A stretch of 64,000 bases of DNA. It comes from Bog-473 sp963770645. GTDB taxonomy: Bacteria; Actinomycetota; Acidimicrobiia; Acidimicrobiales; RAAP-2. The DNA is taken from assembly GCA_963770645.1 (NCBI GenBank), contig CAVYQL010000004.1, positions 1,054,001-1,118,000 of the forward strand, written 5' to 3'. Position numbers and translations under genes: made by a program. This document shows positions 43,378 to 52,022 of this stretch, piece after piece; the stretch's first letter is position 1; every line of letters begins with the position of its first letter. Below the pieces are notes generated by a model. That model had not been told where the DNA came from, made no database searches, and was given only the letters and a program-made list of their open reading frames with translations.

Positions 43378-45075
43378 ATGATGTGCGCGCTGGCAATGTC
43401 CGATTTCCGCCAGCTATTGGCACAGCGGCATGCCAGGCTGTCATCGATGCTCGAGGACCCGGAGCGCTGCTACCAAGCGGCACAGAGTAAGGACTCACGC
43501 TTCGATGGCTGGTTCTTCTGCGCCGTCACCTCGACCGGCATCTACTGCCGTCCGAGTTGCCCGGCCCGGACGCCCAAGCCACAGAACATGCGTTTCTACC
43601 CCACCGCGGCAGCGGCGCAACAGGCGGGTTTCCGGGCGTGCTTGCGCTGCCGTCCCGACGCCACACCCGGGTCGCCGGAGTGGAACGTGCGCGCCGACGT
43701 CGTGGCGAGAGCCATGCGGCTCATCCGTGACGGCATCGTCGACCGCGAGGGTGTCGAGGGCCTGGCGGCGCGGCTCGGCTACAGCACGCGCCAGCTGAAC
43801 CGGCTCATCACCGCCGAGGTTGGCACCGGCCCGCTCGCCTTGGCCCGCGCCCAGCGCAGCCAGACCGCGCGCGTGTTGCTCGAGACGACCGACCTTCCCG
43901 TCGTCCACGTCGCCTTCGCGGCCGGGTTTGCCAGCGTGCGTCAGTGCAACGAGACGGTGCGTGCGATCTTCGCCGACACCCCGACCGGGTTGCGCGGGCG
44001 GGCGCGCAGGGCCGCGCGGGCGCACCGCTCGTCCGACACCGGCGCCATCCAGTCCATCCGCTTGCGCCTGCCCTGCCGCCAACCGTTCAACCCGGCCTCG
44101 GTCCTCGACTTCCTGGGCGTGCGGGCCTTGCCGGGCGTCGAGCACCTCGACGGCACTTCCTACCGGCGCAGCCTTCGCCTCCCCCACGGGCACGGGGTCG
44201 TGACGCTCACCGCGCCCGAGACGCCGAACAGCGTGGGGCGCCACGTCGGCGCGGCGCCCGATGAAGGAGCGGCCGGGCCCGCGTACGTGGAGGGCGACCT
44301 CGTCCTCTCCGACCTGCGCGATCTGACCACAGCGGTGGCCCGCTGCCGGCAGCTCCTCGACCTCGACGCCGACCCGGTGGCCATCTGGGAGGCCTTGCGG
44401 CGAGATCGCCATCTCGGTCCCCTCGTGCGGCGCGACCCCGGACGCCGCGTGCCCGGGGCGGTCGACGGCTTCGAGCTCGCGGTCCGCGCCGTCATCGGCC
44501 AACAGGTCTCGGTGACTGGAGCCCGCACCGTCGCCGGCCGACTCGTCCACGCGGCCGGTGATGCGCTCCAAACGCCCGACGGCGCGATCACTCACCTCTT
44601 CCCGTCGCCGGGCGCGCTGTCCGAACTGGCGCGGCGCGAGCCGGGAGCGTTCCCCATGCCAGCCGGGCGACGTCGTGCGCTCGTGGCGTTGGCCGACGCC
44701 GTCGAACGCGGTGACGTCGTCATCGACCCGGGTGCCGACCCGGGCGAGCTGCGCCAGTCGCTCCTGGTCCTGCCCGGCATCGGGCCCTGGACCGCTGAGT
44801 ACGTGGCCATGCGCGCCCTGCGCGACCCTGACGCCTTCATGCCAACCGACCTGGGCATCCGTCGAGGTGCAGCCGCCGTCGGCCTGCCCGATGACCCGAC
44901 CGAGCTCGTCGAGGCCACCGAGGCATGGCGGCCTTGGCGCAGTTACGCCATGGCCCATCTCTGGTCGGTCCCCGTCGCGGTCGCCCAGGACCCGGCCAGG
45001 AAATCGAAGACGAGATCCAAGACGAAGACGAGATCCAAGACGAAGACGACACAGATGAAAGGACGTGCCGCATGA
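43378..45075 (+). CDS. Ada-AlkA fusion: methyl-phosphotriester/HTH sensor plus 3-methyladenine glycosylase
   Basis: A 565-residue protein built of three parts. An AdaA domain is near residues 25-110 with zinc cysteines in GIYCRPSCPARTPKP and RACLRCRPD. An AraC-type helix-turn-helix sits around residues 120-200 (DREGVEGLAARLGYSTRQLNR). A helix-hairpin-helix DNA glycosylase (AlkA) occupies the C-terminal half, with VIGQQVSVTGARTVAGRL, PGIGPWTAEYVAMRAL and the catalytic Asp in MPTDLGI. It repairs alkylated bases and probably induces itself. The C-terminus is a Lys/Thr/Ser repeat (KTRSKTKTRSKTKT). Start may be at an internal ATG (43447, MLEDPERCYQ), as in mycobacterial AlkA. ATGA overlap with ogt. 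Confidence 0.93.
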   Translation: MMCALAMSDFRQLLAQRHARLSSMLEDPERCYQAAQSKDSRFDGWFFCAVTSTGIYCRPSCPARTPKPQNMRFYPTAAAAQQAGFRACLRCRPDATPGSPEWNVRADVVARAMRLIRDGIVDREGVEGLAARLGYSTRQLNRLITAEVGTGPLALARAQRSQTARVLLETTDLPVVHVAFAAGFASVRQCNETVRAIFADTPTGLRGRARRAARAHRSSDTGAIQSIRLRLPCRQPFNPASVLDFLGVRALPGVEHLDGTSYRRSLRLPHGHGVVTLTAPETPNSVGRHVGAAPDEGAAGPAYVEGDLVLSDLRDLTTAVARCRQLLDLDADPVAIWEALRRDRHLGPLVRRDPGRRVPGAVDGFELAVRAVIGQQVSVTGARTVAGRLVHAAGDALQTPDGAITHLFPSPGALSELARREPGAFPMPAGRRRALVALADAVERGDVVIDPGADPGELRQSLLVLPGIGPWTAEYVAMRALRDPDAFMPTDLGIRRGAAAVGLPDDPTELVEATEAWRPWRSYAMAHLWSVPVAVAQDPARKSKTRSKTKTRSKTKTTQMKGRAA

Positions 45076-45557
45076 CGACCACCTCGACAATCACCGCCAC
45101 GATGCCGCTGCAGACGCCGATCGGGACCCTCGTGCTCGAGTGCGACGGCGACGTGCTGATCGGGCTCTGGCTTCCGAACGAGACGCGGCACCGCCGCCGC
45201 GACATCGATGACGTCCCGCCGGTACTCAAGGAGACCACCACCCAGCTCGAGGAGTACTTCGCCGGCGAGCGCAGGGACTTCGACATCCCGATGGAGCTCG
45301 ACGGCACGCCCTTCCAGCGCCAGGTGTGGTTCGAACTGGCGCGCATCCCTTACGGCGAGACCATCAGTTACGGAGAGCTGGCCCGCCGTGTCGGACGGCC
45401 CAACGGGCCGCGTGCGGTTGGACAGGCCAACGGGCGCAACCCGATCCCCATCATCGTGCCCTGCCACCGTGTGCTGGCGAGCAACGGCATCGGCGGCTAC
45501 GGCGGCGGGCTCAAGGTCAAGCGCGCGCTGCTCGCGCTAGAGGGTGTCACCGCCTGA
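45072..45557 (+). CDS. ogt: Methylated-DNA-protein-cysteine methyltransferase
   Basis: A 161-residue O6-alkylguanine transferase. The acceptor cysteine is in NPIPIIVPCHRVLASNG. The helix-turn-helix part shows FQRQVWFELARIPYGETISYGELARRVG and the RAVGQANGRNP turn. It removes alkyl groups from O6-guanine in a suicide reaction. Its ATG overlaps the Ada-AlkA stop (ATGA), so the two repair enzymes form an adaptive-response-like operon. Length is normal for the short Ogt family. Confidence 0.95.
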   Translation: MTTTSTITATMPLQTPIGTLVLECDGDVLIGLWLPNETRHRRRDIDDVPPVLKETTTQLEEYFAGERRDFDIPMELDGTPFQRQVWFELARIPYGETISYGELARRVGRPNGPRAVGQANGRNPIPIIVPCHRVLASNGIGGYGGGLKVKRALLALEGVTA

Positions 45558-45576
45558 GGTCGCGTAAGGTGCGCCG

Positions 45577-46389
45577 GTGGAAACCGCCCGGAGTGTGCAG
45601 GACGCCTTCAGCCTGACGGGTCGCGTGGCCCTCGTCACCGGCGCCGGGGGCGGCATCGGGCGTACCACCGCCGAAGTGCTCGCAGCTGCGGGCGCCACCG
45701 TCGTGTGCGCCGACATCAACGCCGCCACGGCGGCCGAGACGGCGAGCGGCATCACGGCCGCCGGCGGACAGGCCGAGAGCGCCGAGCTCGATGTCGCCGT
45801 CCCTGGGGCGGCCGGCACGCTCGTCGGCCACATCACGGCGCGCCATCGCCGCCTCGACGTGATGTGCAACATCGCCGGGATGATGATCGATGCCACCATC
45901 GTCGACGTCGATCCCGACGAATTCGACCGCATCGTGGCCGTGAATCTCAAGGGCGTGCTCTACGGATGTCAGGCCGCCGGGAAGGTGATGGTCGCGCAGG
46001 GCGGCGGGTCCATCGTCAACATGGCCTCGGCTGCCGTGCTCGCACCCGCCGCCGGTATCGGTCCCTACGCGATCACCAAGGCCGGCGTGGTGCAGCTCAC
46101 CCAGACGATGGCCCTCGAGGTGGGCAAGCACGGCGTGCGGGTCAACTGCGTGGCGCCGGGCTTCGTGCCCACCAACATGACGGCGCGCTATTACACGAAC
46201 CCCGACGGCACGATCAACGAGGACATGAAGGCGGCCGTGCTGACGCCGATGTCGAAGTCCGCACCGCTCCGCCGCGTCGGCGAGACCTCGGACATCGCGT
46301 ACTGCGTGTTGTATCTCGCTGCGGACGCCAGCAGCTTCGTCACCGGGCAGCTCGTGAGCCCCAACGGCGGCGTCTCCATGCACTACTAG
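45577..46389 (+). CDS. Short-chain dehydrogenase/reductase
   Basis: A 270-residue SDR with GRVALVTGAGGGIGRTTAEVL, DVMCNIAGMM in place of NNAG, IVNMASAAVLAPAAGIG for the catalytic Ser, and YAITKAGVVQL for Tyr/Lys. The substrate-loop region ends in a YYTNPDGTINEDMKAAV segment. It starts with GTG at 45577, 19 bp after ogt. It resembles 3-hydroxy-steroid or 3-ketoacyl-ACP-type SDRs of actinobacterial lipid loci; the substrate is unknown. Confidence 0.85.
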   Translation: METARSVQDAFSLTGRVALVTGAGGGIGRTTAEVLAAAGATVVCADINAATAAETASGITAAGGQAESAELDVAVPGAAGTLVGHITARHRRLDVMCNIAGMMIDATIVDVDPDEFDRIVAVNLKGVLYGCQAAGKVMVAQGGGSIVNMASAAVLAPAAGIGPYAITKAGVVQLTQTMALEVGKHGVRVNCVAPGFVPTNMTARYYTNPDGTINEDMKAAVLTPMSKSAPLRRVGETSDIAYCVLYLAADASSFVTGQLVSPNGGVSMHY

Positions 46390-46426
46390 TCCGCCCACCC
46401 AGGCACGTGCCCGGTGGCATCGGACT

Positions 46427-47599
46427 CTACGAGACGCGCACCAGGTCGAACTGCCCCGTCGTCGTGTCGGAGGTGACGACCGCGGGCCCCGGGCCGAGCA
46501 GCGTGACGGCGGCACCCACGACCACGGCGTCGCTGACGTCGCCGTGGGGGTCGATTCGCACGACGCACGACGACGGTGCCGGCTGGGCGGACTGCGGGCA
46601 GGTGGCGATGGCCCCACCCTGTTCGAGCGCGAGAGGCCCCGCCGCCGTGTCGACCACGGTGCTCGTGACCGAGCCGCTGTACGAGCCCATCGTCGCCAGG
46701 GTGTCGGCGTCGTAGGTGGTGTAGAGCGCATCGAGGCCCTGGCCGGCAGGCTCGCTGACCCACACGGAGCCGCCCGCCACGACGTCGAGGTACTGGACGC
46801 CGCCCCCGAGACCGTTGGGCGTGTCCGCCAGCGCGGGGCCGGTGAGCACCGAACCGTCGGGCCGCCGTACCGCCAGATGGTGCGCGGCGTCCTCGTAATA
46901 GATGGACCCGTCGGGGCCGATGGCGTCACCCAGCCCCTGCACGACCAGGCGCGGCCCGGCCGACGACGTGGGGTTGATCCGGTAGACGCGCACCGTGTTG
47001 TCCTGCGTCACCGACACCAAGACATTGCCCCCCGCCGCGGCGAGCGCGACGAGGTCGGCATCGGAGCTGTTGGCGGCGTTCACGGGGGGCATCGTCCACT
47101 GCCCGTCCTGGTTCCCACTGGCGCGGTTGTAGGAGAACACGTTGGAGTACGTCGCGACGTAGAAGTTCGTACTGTCAGCGGCCAGCGCGGCGATGCCGTT
47201 GGCGACGTGCTCGGCGACGGCGGCAGGCCCGTTGCCGTCGACCACCCACGCCACCGCGGGGGCCGGGTTCGTCGGGTCCTGCGGTGCCGCGAAGACCGCG
47301 CCGTCCGGGCTCTCGGCGGCGGTGACGCGGTCGGCCGAGAACGGCAGCGCGATGGGCGAGCCCGCCTGCAGCGGGCCCGAGGTGGCGACGGGAGCGAGCG
47401 TCGAGCCGGGGGTCGCCGTCGTCGAGGTCGCCTGGCCCGTGTTGCCGGCACCTGCGGTCGATGCGGTCGACGACCCGGCGCGGCCGTGCGTGCCTCCCGC
47501 CGACGAGGAGGACGGGCCCGAGCTGCACGACGCCAGCAGCAGAGCGAGCAGCGCCGCCGGAACTGCCAATTGGAGGCCCCGGCCGGGATTCCCGCGCAC
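46427..47599 (-). CDS. Beta-propeller lipoprotein
   Basis: A 390-residue exported lipoprotein. The signal is hydrophobic (LQLAVPAALLALLLASCSSG, lipobox LASC), followed by a Ser/Thr/Gly-rich linker of about 50 residues, then blade-like repeats such as AAESPDGAVFAAPQD, DAIGPDGSIYYEDAAH and LAVRRPDGSVL. Two cysteines near the C-terminus (ATCPQSAQPAPSSCVVRI) may form a disulfide. The GTG start at 47599 is upstream of the signal peptide; longer frames are shadows of the divergent hydrolase. Divergent from the hydrolase at 47642 over 42 bp. It is not closely similar to the propeller at 38803 but has the same general design. Confidence 0.75.
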   Translation of the reverse strand: MRGNPGRGLQLAVPAALLALLLASCSSGPSSSSAGGTHGRAGSSTASTAGAGNTGQATSTTATPGSTLAPVATSGPLQAGSPIALPFSADRVTAAESPDGAVFAAPQDPTNPAPAVAWVVDGNGPAAVAEHVANGIAALAADSTNFYVATYSNVFSYNRASGNQDGQWTMPPVNAANSSDADLVALAAAGGNVLVSVTQDNTVRVYRINPTSSAGPRLVVQGLGDAIGPDGSIYYEDAAHHLAVRRPDGSVLTGPALADTPNGLGGGVQYLDVVAGGSVWVSEPAGQGLDALYTTYDADTLATMGSYSGSVTSTVVDTAAGPLALEQGGAIATCPQSAQPAPSSCVVRIDPHGDVSDAVVVGAAVTLLGPGPAVVTSDTTTGQFDLVRVS

Positions 47600-47641
47600 A
47601 GGGCCAGTATGGCGTGGGGCCACACCGGATACGTTGCGCCC

Positions 47642-48361
47642 ATGGCAACCACCCGCGACATTTCCTACGAAGCCGACGGCCGCACCATGGTCGGCACCCT
47701 GGCTCTCCCCGACGGCGATGGCCGACGACCCGGCGTGCTGGTGTCCCACGAGGGGCCGGGGCTCGACGACCACGCCCGCTCGCGCGCGGCGCGCCTGGCT
47801 GACGAGCTCGGCTACGTCGCGTTCGCGCTGGACTACCACGGCGGGGGCCAGCCGCTGGCCAACCGCGACGAGATGATGGAGCGCATCGGCGAGTTCCACG
47901 CCGACCCGCTCCGGGTGCGTGCCATCGGCACCGCGGGGCTCGACATTCTCGTCGGCGAGGAACGCGCCGACCCCCATCGCCTGGCCGCCATCGGCTATTG
48001 CTTCGGCGGCACGCTCTCCTTCGAGCTGGCGCGCGGCGGGGTCGACCTCAAGGCCGCCGTGGGTTTTCACGCCGGGCTCCGCACGGCGCGACCCGAGGAC
48101 GCCGCCAACATCCGCGGCACGGTGCTGGCGTTGATCGGCGCCGACGACCCCATCGTCGACAACGCACAACGGCGGGTCTTCGAGGAGGAGATGCGGGCCG
48201 GGGGCGTCGATTGGGAGCTCGTCGTCTACGGCGGCGCCGTGCACTCGTTCACCAACCCGCGAGCCAGTCAGATCGACCTGCCCGGGATTGCGTACGACGA
48301 GCGGACCGACCGGCGCTCGTGGCAGGCGATGCTCGATCTCTTCGCCGAGGTGCTCGACTGA
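47642..48361 (+). CDS. Dienelactone-hydrolase family protein
   Basis: A 239-residue alpha/beta hydrolase of the DLH family. The nucleophile elbow is IGYCFGGTLSFE, with Cys as in true dienelactone hydrolase. The catalytic Asp is in IGADDPIV and the His in GAVHSFTNP. Loop HEGPGLDDHARSRAARLAD occupies the usual cap position. ATG at 47642 sits 42 bp from the divergent lipoprotein. It probably hydrolyses a lactone or thioester; the substrate is not known. Confidence 0.85.
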   Translation: MATTRDISYEADGRTMVGTLALPDGDGRRPGVLVSHEGPGLDDHARSRAARLADELGYVAFALDYHGGGQPLANRDEMMERIGEFHADPLRVRAIGTAGLDILVGEERADPHRLAAIGYCFGGTLSFELARGGVDLKAAVGFHAGLRTARPEDAANIRGTVLALIGADDPIVDNAQRRVFEEEMRAGGVDWELVVYGGAVHSFTNPRASQIDLPGIAYDERTDRRSWQAMLDLFAEVLD

Positions 48362-48397
48362 GGGACGCGAGCGGGCCTCGGCCGGCGCCAGCCGTTT

Positions 48398-48412
48398 CTG
48401 ACGCCGCGTCAG
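48398..48412. promoter_or_regulatory. Perfect palindrome CTGACG-CCG-CGTCAG
   Basis: A perfect 6-3-6 palindrome 16 bp before the amidohydrolase start. The arms are identical to those of the site at 28090-28104; the three-base spacer differs. Probably an operator; overlap with the translation start region suggests repression. Confidence 0.65.
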
Positions 48413-48428
48413 GTGCGGGCTACGCTCG

Positions 48429-49637
48429 ATGACCATGCCTGAGCCCCTGCCCATGATCATCTCGGTCGACGACCACGTCGTCGAACCGCCGAACGTGTGG
48501 CAGGACCGCCTCCCGTCCAAGTACGCCGAGGTCGGTCCCCGGATTGTGCGTGCGCCGATGCCCGAGGTCGAGTTCCGGGGCGGCCAGCTCAAGGTCAAGC
48601 CGGGCTCGAAGGGTCTGCCGGTCGACTGGTGGTACTACGAGGATCTGAAGCGACCGCTGCTGCGGGTCGACTCCGCCGTCGGCGTGCCGCGCGACGAGGT
48701 GACCATGAAGGGCGTCACCTACGAGGACATGCGCCCGGGCTCCTACGAGGTCAAGCCGCGGCTCGACGACATGGACGCCAACCACATTGAGGCCGCGCTG
48801 TGCTTCCCGACCTTTCCCCGTTTTTGCGGCCAGACCTTCACCGAGGCGAAGGACAAGGAGCTCGGCCTCCTCTGCGTGCAGGCCTACAACGACTGGATGG
48901 TCGACGAGTGGTGCGCCGACACGGGTGGCCGCCTCATCCCCCTCTGCCTGATCCCGCTCTGGGACGCAGAGCTGGCGGCCGACGAGGTGCGGCGCAACGC
49001 GGCACGCGGCGTGCGCGCCGTGTGCTTCAGCGAGATCCCGCCCTTCTTGGGCCTGCCCAGCGTGCACGACCCCGACCACTACTGGGATCCTTTCTTCCGC
49101 GCCTGCTCGGAGACGCGGACCGTCGTCAACATGCACATCGGGTCGTCGTCGAAGATGCCCTCGACGTCGGCGGACGCGCCCCCGGCCGTGGGCTCGACGC
49201 TGACCCACACCAACGCCACCTTCTCGCTGGTCGACTTCCTCTTCAGCGGCGTCTTCGTCCGCTTCCCCGATCTCAAGGTCGCCTACTCGGAAGGACAGAT
49301 CGGCTGGATCCCCTACATCTTGGAGCGGGCCGACCGCGTCTGGGAGGACAACCGTGGCTGGGGCGGCGTGGCCGACATCGTGCCCGAGAAACCATCGAGC
49401 TATTTCAAGGACCACGTGTGGGGCTGCTTCTTCGACGACGCGCACGGGGTGCGCTCGGTCGAGGAGATCGGCGAGGACAACATCACCTACGAGTCGGACT
49501 ACCCGCACTCGGACTCCACCTGGCCGCGCACGCGCGAGATCGCCGAGGAGCAGATGGCCGACTTGACCGACGAGCAGCGCCGCAAGATCGTGCGGGGCAA
49601 CGCCATCGCGCTCTTCGGGCTGGACTTCGCCGCCTGA
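48429..49637 (+). CDS. Amidohydrolase-2 family protein (ACMSD-like)
   Basis: A 402-residue metal-dependent hydrolase of the TIM-barrel amidohydrolase-2 group. N-terminal metal ligands are in IISVDDHVVEPPNVW (DxH form). Later elements are VNMHIGSSSKMP (histidine ligand) and the ESDYPHSDSTWP acid box near the C-terminus. Such enzymes include decarboxylases and hydrolases in aromatic and steroid catabolism; the mycobacterial relatives in lipid loci lack known substrates. Starts at ATG 48429 directly downstream of a perfect palindrome (48398-48412), so it likely belongs to the same regulon as echA20. Confidence 0.85.
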   Translation: MTMPEPLPMIISVDDHVVEPPNVWQDRLPSKYAEVGPRIVRAPMPEVEFRGGQLKVKPGSKGLPVDWWYYEDLKRPLLRVDSAVGVPRDEVTMKGVTYEDMRPGSYEVKPRLDDMDANHIEAALCFPTFPRFCGQTFTEAKDKELGLLCVQAYNDWMVDEWCADTGGRLIPLCLIPLWDAELAADEVRRNAARGVRAVCFSEIPPFLGLPSVHDPDHYWDPFFRACSETRTVVNMHIGSSSKMPSTSADAPPAVGSTLTHTNATFSLVDFLFSGVFVRFPDLKVAYSEGQIGWIPYILERADRVWEDNRGWGGVADIVPEKPSSYFKDHVWGCFFDDAHGVRSVEEIGEDNITYESDYPHSDSTWPRTREIAEEQMADLTDEQRRKIVRGNAIALFGLDFAA

Positions 49638-49739
49638 TCCGGGCCTTGATCGCCGCGCCGCTCGTTCGCCTCGTCTCCCGAATTCCCTCCCGCACCTGCC
49701 TGCGCGTTCACGTACGCATTCAACTTCGCACCTGACGGC

Positions 49740-50924
49740 ATGGACCTGCGCTACACGGCATCGGAACAGGCATTCCGGGAGGAACTGCGCGCCTGGCTGG
49801 CCGCCACGCTTCCTTCCGTCGCCCCGCCGCCGCCGCACGACGACTGGCCGGCCCGTCGGGCCTACGACCTGGCTTGGCAGCGGGTGCTCTACGACGCGGG
49901 CTATGCGGGCGTCGACTGGCCGGCCGAAGGCGGCGGGCGCGGCTCGTCGCCGGTGGAACAGCTGATCTTCAAGGAGGAGTGCGAGCGGGCCGGCGCGCCC
50001 TACGTCGGCGTCAACTTCGTCGGCCTGCTGCACGCGGGGCCGACCGTCATCGCCGAAGGGTCTCCGGCCCAGCGCGAGCGCTACCTGCCGGCCATCCTGC
50101 GCGGCGAAGAGGTCTGGTGCCAGGGCTTCAGCGAGCCCGACGCAGGAAGCGACCTGGCCTCGCTCCGCACACGGGCTGTGCGCGACGGCGACGACTACGT
50201 CGTCACCGGGTCGAAGATCTGGACCTCGCACGCCGAGGTCGCCGACTTCTGCGAGCTGCTCGTGCGCACCGGCGACGAGGGCAACCGTGGCATCTCCTGG
50301 CTCATCATGCCGATGGACTCGCCGGGCATTGAGATCCAGCCGCTGCGCACGATCGAGGGCACGACTGAGTTCGCGCAGCTCTTCCTCAACGAGGTGCGGG
50401 TCCCGGCAGCCAACCGGGTCGGCGATGAGAACGACGGCTGGCGCGTGACCATGGTGACGCTGTCCTTCGAACGCGGCACGGCCTTCGTGGGCGAACTGCT
50501 CGAGGCGATGCGTCTGCTGGACGAGCTCGACGACATCGGCACGCGGCTCGATCTCTTCACCCACGACACCGCCGGTTGGCGGCACCGCATCGGGCACCTT
50601 CGTGCCGCATTCGACGCCCTGTGGGCCCTCACCAAGCGCAACGTGTCCGAAGCCGCCCAAACCGGCGTGCCCGGCATCGGCGGGTCGGTGTTCAAACTCT
50701 CCTTCTCCGAGCACGCGCAGGCGCTCGGTGACCTCGCCATGGAGATGCTGGAGGCGGCCGCCCTGTGCGCGGACCCGCTCACTCGTGACGGCACACCGAT
50801 CGGCAACGCGGAGCAGGTGCACAACTGGTTCAAGTCGATCAACCTCACCATCGCGGCGGGCACCTCACAGGTGCAGCGCAACATCGTCGCCGAGCGCATC
50901 CTCGGCCTCCCGAGGACGCGCTGA
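49740..50924 (+). CDS. Acyl-CoA dehydrogenase, catalytic-type subunit (second pair)
   Basis: A 394-residue acyl-CoA dehydrogenase with WCQGFSEPDAGSDLASLRTR and VTGSKIWTSHAEVADFC as FAD-binding segments and a C-terminal AAGTSQVQRNIVAERILGLP. Organisation and motifs parallel 36474-37622, but sequence is clearly divergent, so the two pairs probably act on different CoA esters. About 100 bp separate it from the amidohydrolase. Its TGA overlaps the next ATG (TGATG). Confidence 0.88.
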   Translation: MDLRYTASEQAFREELRAWLAATLPSVAPPPPHDDWPARRAYDLAWQRVLYDAGYAGVDWPAEGGGRGSSPVEQLIFKEECERAGAPYVGVNFVGLLHAGPTVIAEGSPAQRERYLPAILRGEEVWCQGFSEPDAGSDLASLRTRAVRDGDDYVVTGSKIWTSHAEVADFCELLVRTGDEGNRGISWLIMPMDSPGIEIQPLRTIEGTTEFAQLFLNEVRVPAANRVGDENDGWRVTMVTLSFERGTAFVGELLEAMRLLDELDDIGTRLDLFTHDTAGWRHRIGHLRAAFDALWALTKRNVSEAAQTGVPGIGGSVFKLSFSEHAQALGDLAMEMLEAAALCADPLTRDGTPIGNAEQVHNWFKSINLTIAAGTSQVQRNIVAERILGLPRTR

Positions 50925-51976
50925 TGGATTTCCGCGTCGGCGAGGCCGAGCGGGAGCTGGCCGAGGGGATCCGGGCCATGCTGGCCGGGCGGCTGCCCCT
51001 CGAGCGCGTCCGGTTGCGTGAGGGCGAGGAGCGGACCGTCACCGCCGAGGAGTGGGCCGCGCTCGGCGAAACCGGCGTCTTCGCGCTGACGCTCCCCGAG
51101 CCGGCCGGTACCGGGCTCGGCCTCGCCGACGCCGCGGTTGTCTTCGAAGAGCTGGGACGGGCGTTGGTGCCCGGCCCGCTCGTCGGCACCTTCCTCGCCG
51201 CCACCTTCGATCTGGTTCCCGGTGCCGCCCAGGGTCTGGCACTCGTCGGGGTAGGCGTCGGTGGTGGTGGCAGTAGCGGCGGCGGACCCTGGCTGGTGGA
51301 GCACCTCTCGTCACTCGACGCCGCGTTCTTCCTCCCCGGCGGCGGGCTCGGTGCGGGCAGCACCTTGGTCATCACGATCGGCGAGGCCACTGCGACGCGC
51401 CTCGCGGCACCGCTGGACCCGCTCACGCCGCTGTGGCAACTGTCCGAGCTGCCGGCCGGGCGGCCAGTCGGGGACCTCGCCCGTCGGCTCTTTTGTGACG
51501 GCGCCATCCTCACGGCTGCGCTGCAGGTGGGCCACGCGGTCGAATGCCTCGACCTCGCGGTTGCCTACGCCAAGGAGAGGCACCAGTTCGGCAAGCCCAT
51601 CGGCAGTTTCCAGGCGATCAAGCACATGTGCGCCGACATGCTGGTGCGAGCCGAAGTGGCCCGGGCCGCGGTCCATGCGGCGGCCTGCCTCGCCGACGCG
51701 CCCGACGTGCTCGCCGCGGAGGCAGAGGCGGCGGGGACCGCACCCTTCGCCTGGATGCAGCGCGTGGCCGCCGGCGCCAAGCTGCTGGCCGACGAGGCCG
51801 CCATCGCGAACGCCCGCGCCGCGATACAGGTGCACGGGGGCATGGGCTACACCTGGGAGGTGCCGCTGCACCTGCATCTCAAGCGGTCGCGCGTGCTGGC
51901 GACGACCTTCGGCACGAAGAACATGCTCTCGTCGCTGGTCGGCTCCCCGTTGCCATCGCCGCGGATCCGACCATGA
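50924..51976 (+). CDS. Acyl-CoA dehydrogenase, partner subunit (second pair)
   Basis: A 350-residue short partner subunit. It has AYAKERHQFGKPIGSFQAIK and VHGGMGYTWEVPLHLHLKR blocks, and an internal Gly/Ser-rich insert (VGVGVGGGGSSGGGPW) that replaces part of the middle domain. As in 37651-38763, the tail motif of the catalytic partner is absent. The start overlaps the previous stop. The complex should be an alpha2-beta2 dehydrogenase; the substrate is unknown. Confidence 0.85.
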   Translation: MDFRVGEAERELAEGIRAMLAGRLPLERVRLREGEERTVTAEEWAALGETGVFALTLPEPAGTGLGLADAAVVFEELGRALVPGPLVGTFLAATFDLVPGAAQGLALVGVGVGGGGSSGGGPWLVEHLSSLDAAFFLPGGGLGAGSTLVITIGEATATRLAAPLDPLTPLWQLSELPAGRPVGDLARRLFCDGAILTAALQVGHAVECLDLAVAYAKERHQFGKPIGSFQAIKHMCADMLVRAEVARAAVHAAACLADAPDVLAAEAEAAGTAPFAWMQRVAAGAKLLADEAAIANARAAIQVHGGMGYTWEVPLHLHLKRSRVLATTFGTKNMLSSLVGSPLPSPRIRP

Positions 51977-52022
51977 ACGCCACCACCGACACGGGCGACT
52001 CCGTCCGAAGGGAGTACCCGCG

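Noticed and set aside
46427..48598. 723-residue version of the lipoprotein gene
   Set aside because: The extra N-terminal part is antisense to the dienelactone hydrolase. The true start is the GTG before the lipoprotein signal peptide.
48420..50822. 800-residue minus-strand ORF opposite the amidohydrolase and acyl-CoA dehydrogenase
   Set aside because: His/Arg/Gly-rich antisense frame typical of high-GC genes. The plus-strand genes carry the catalytic motifs.
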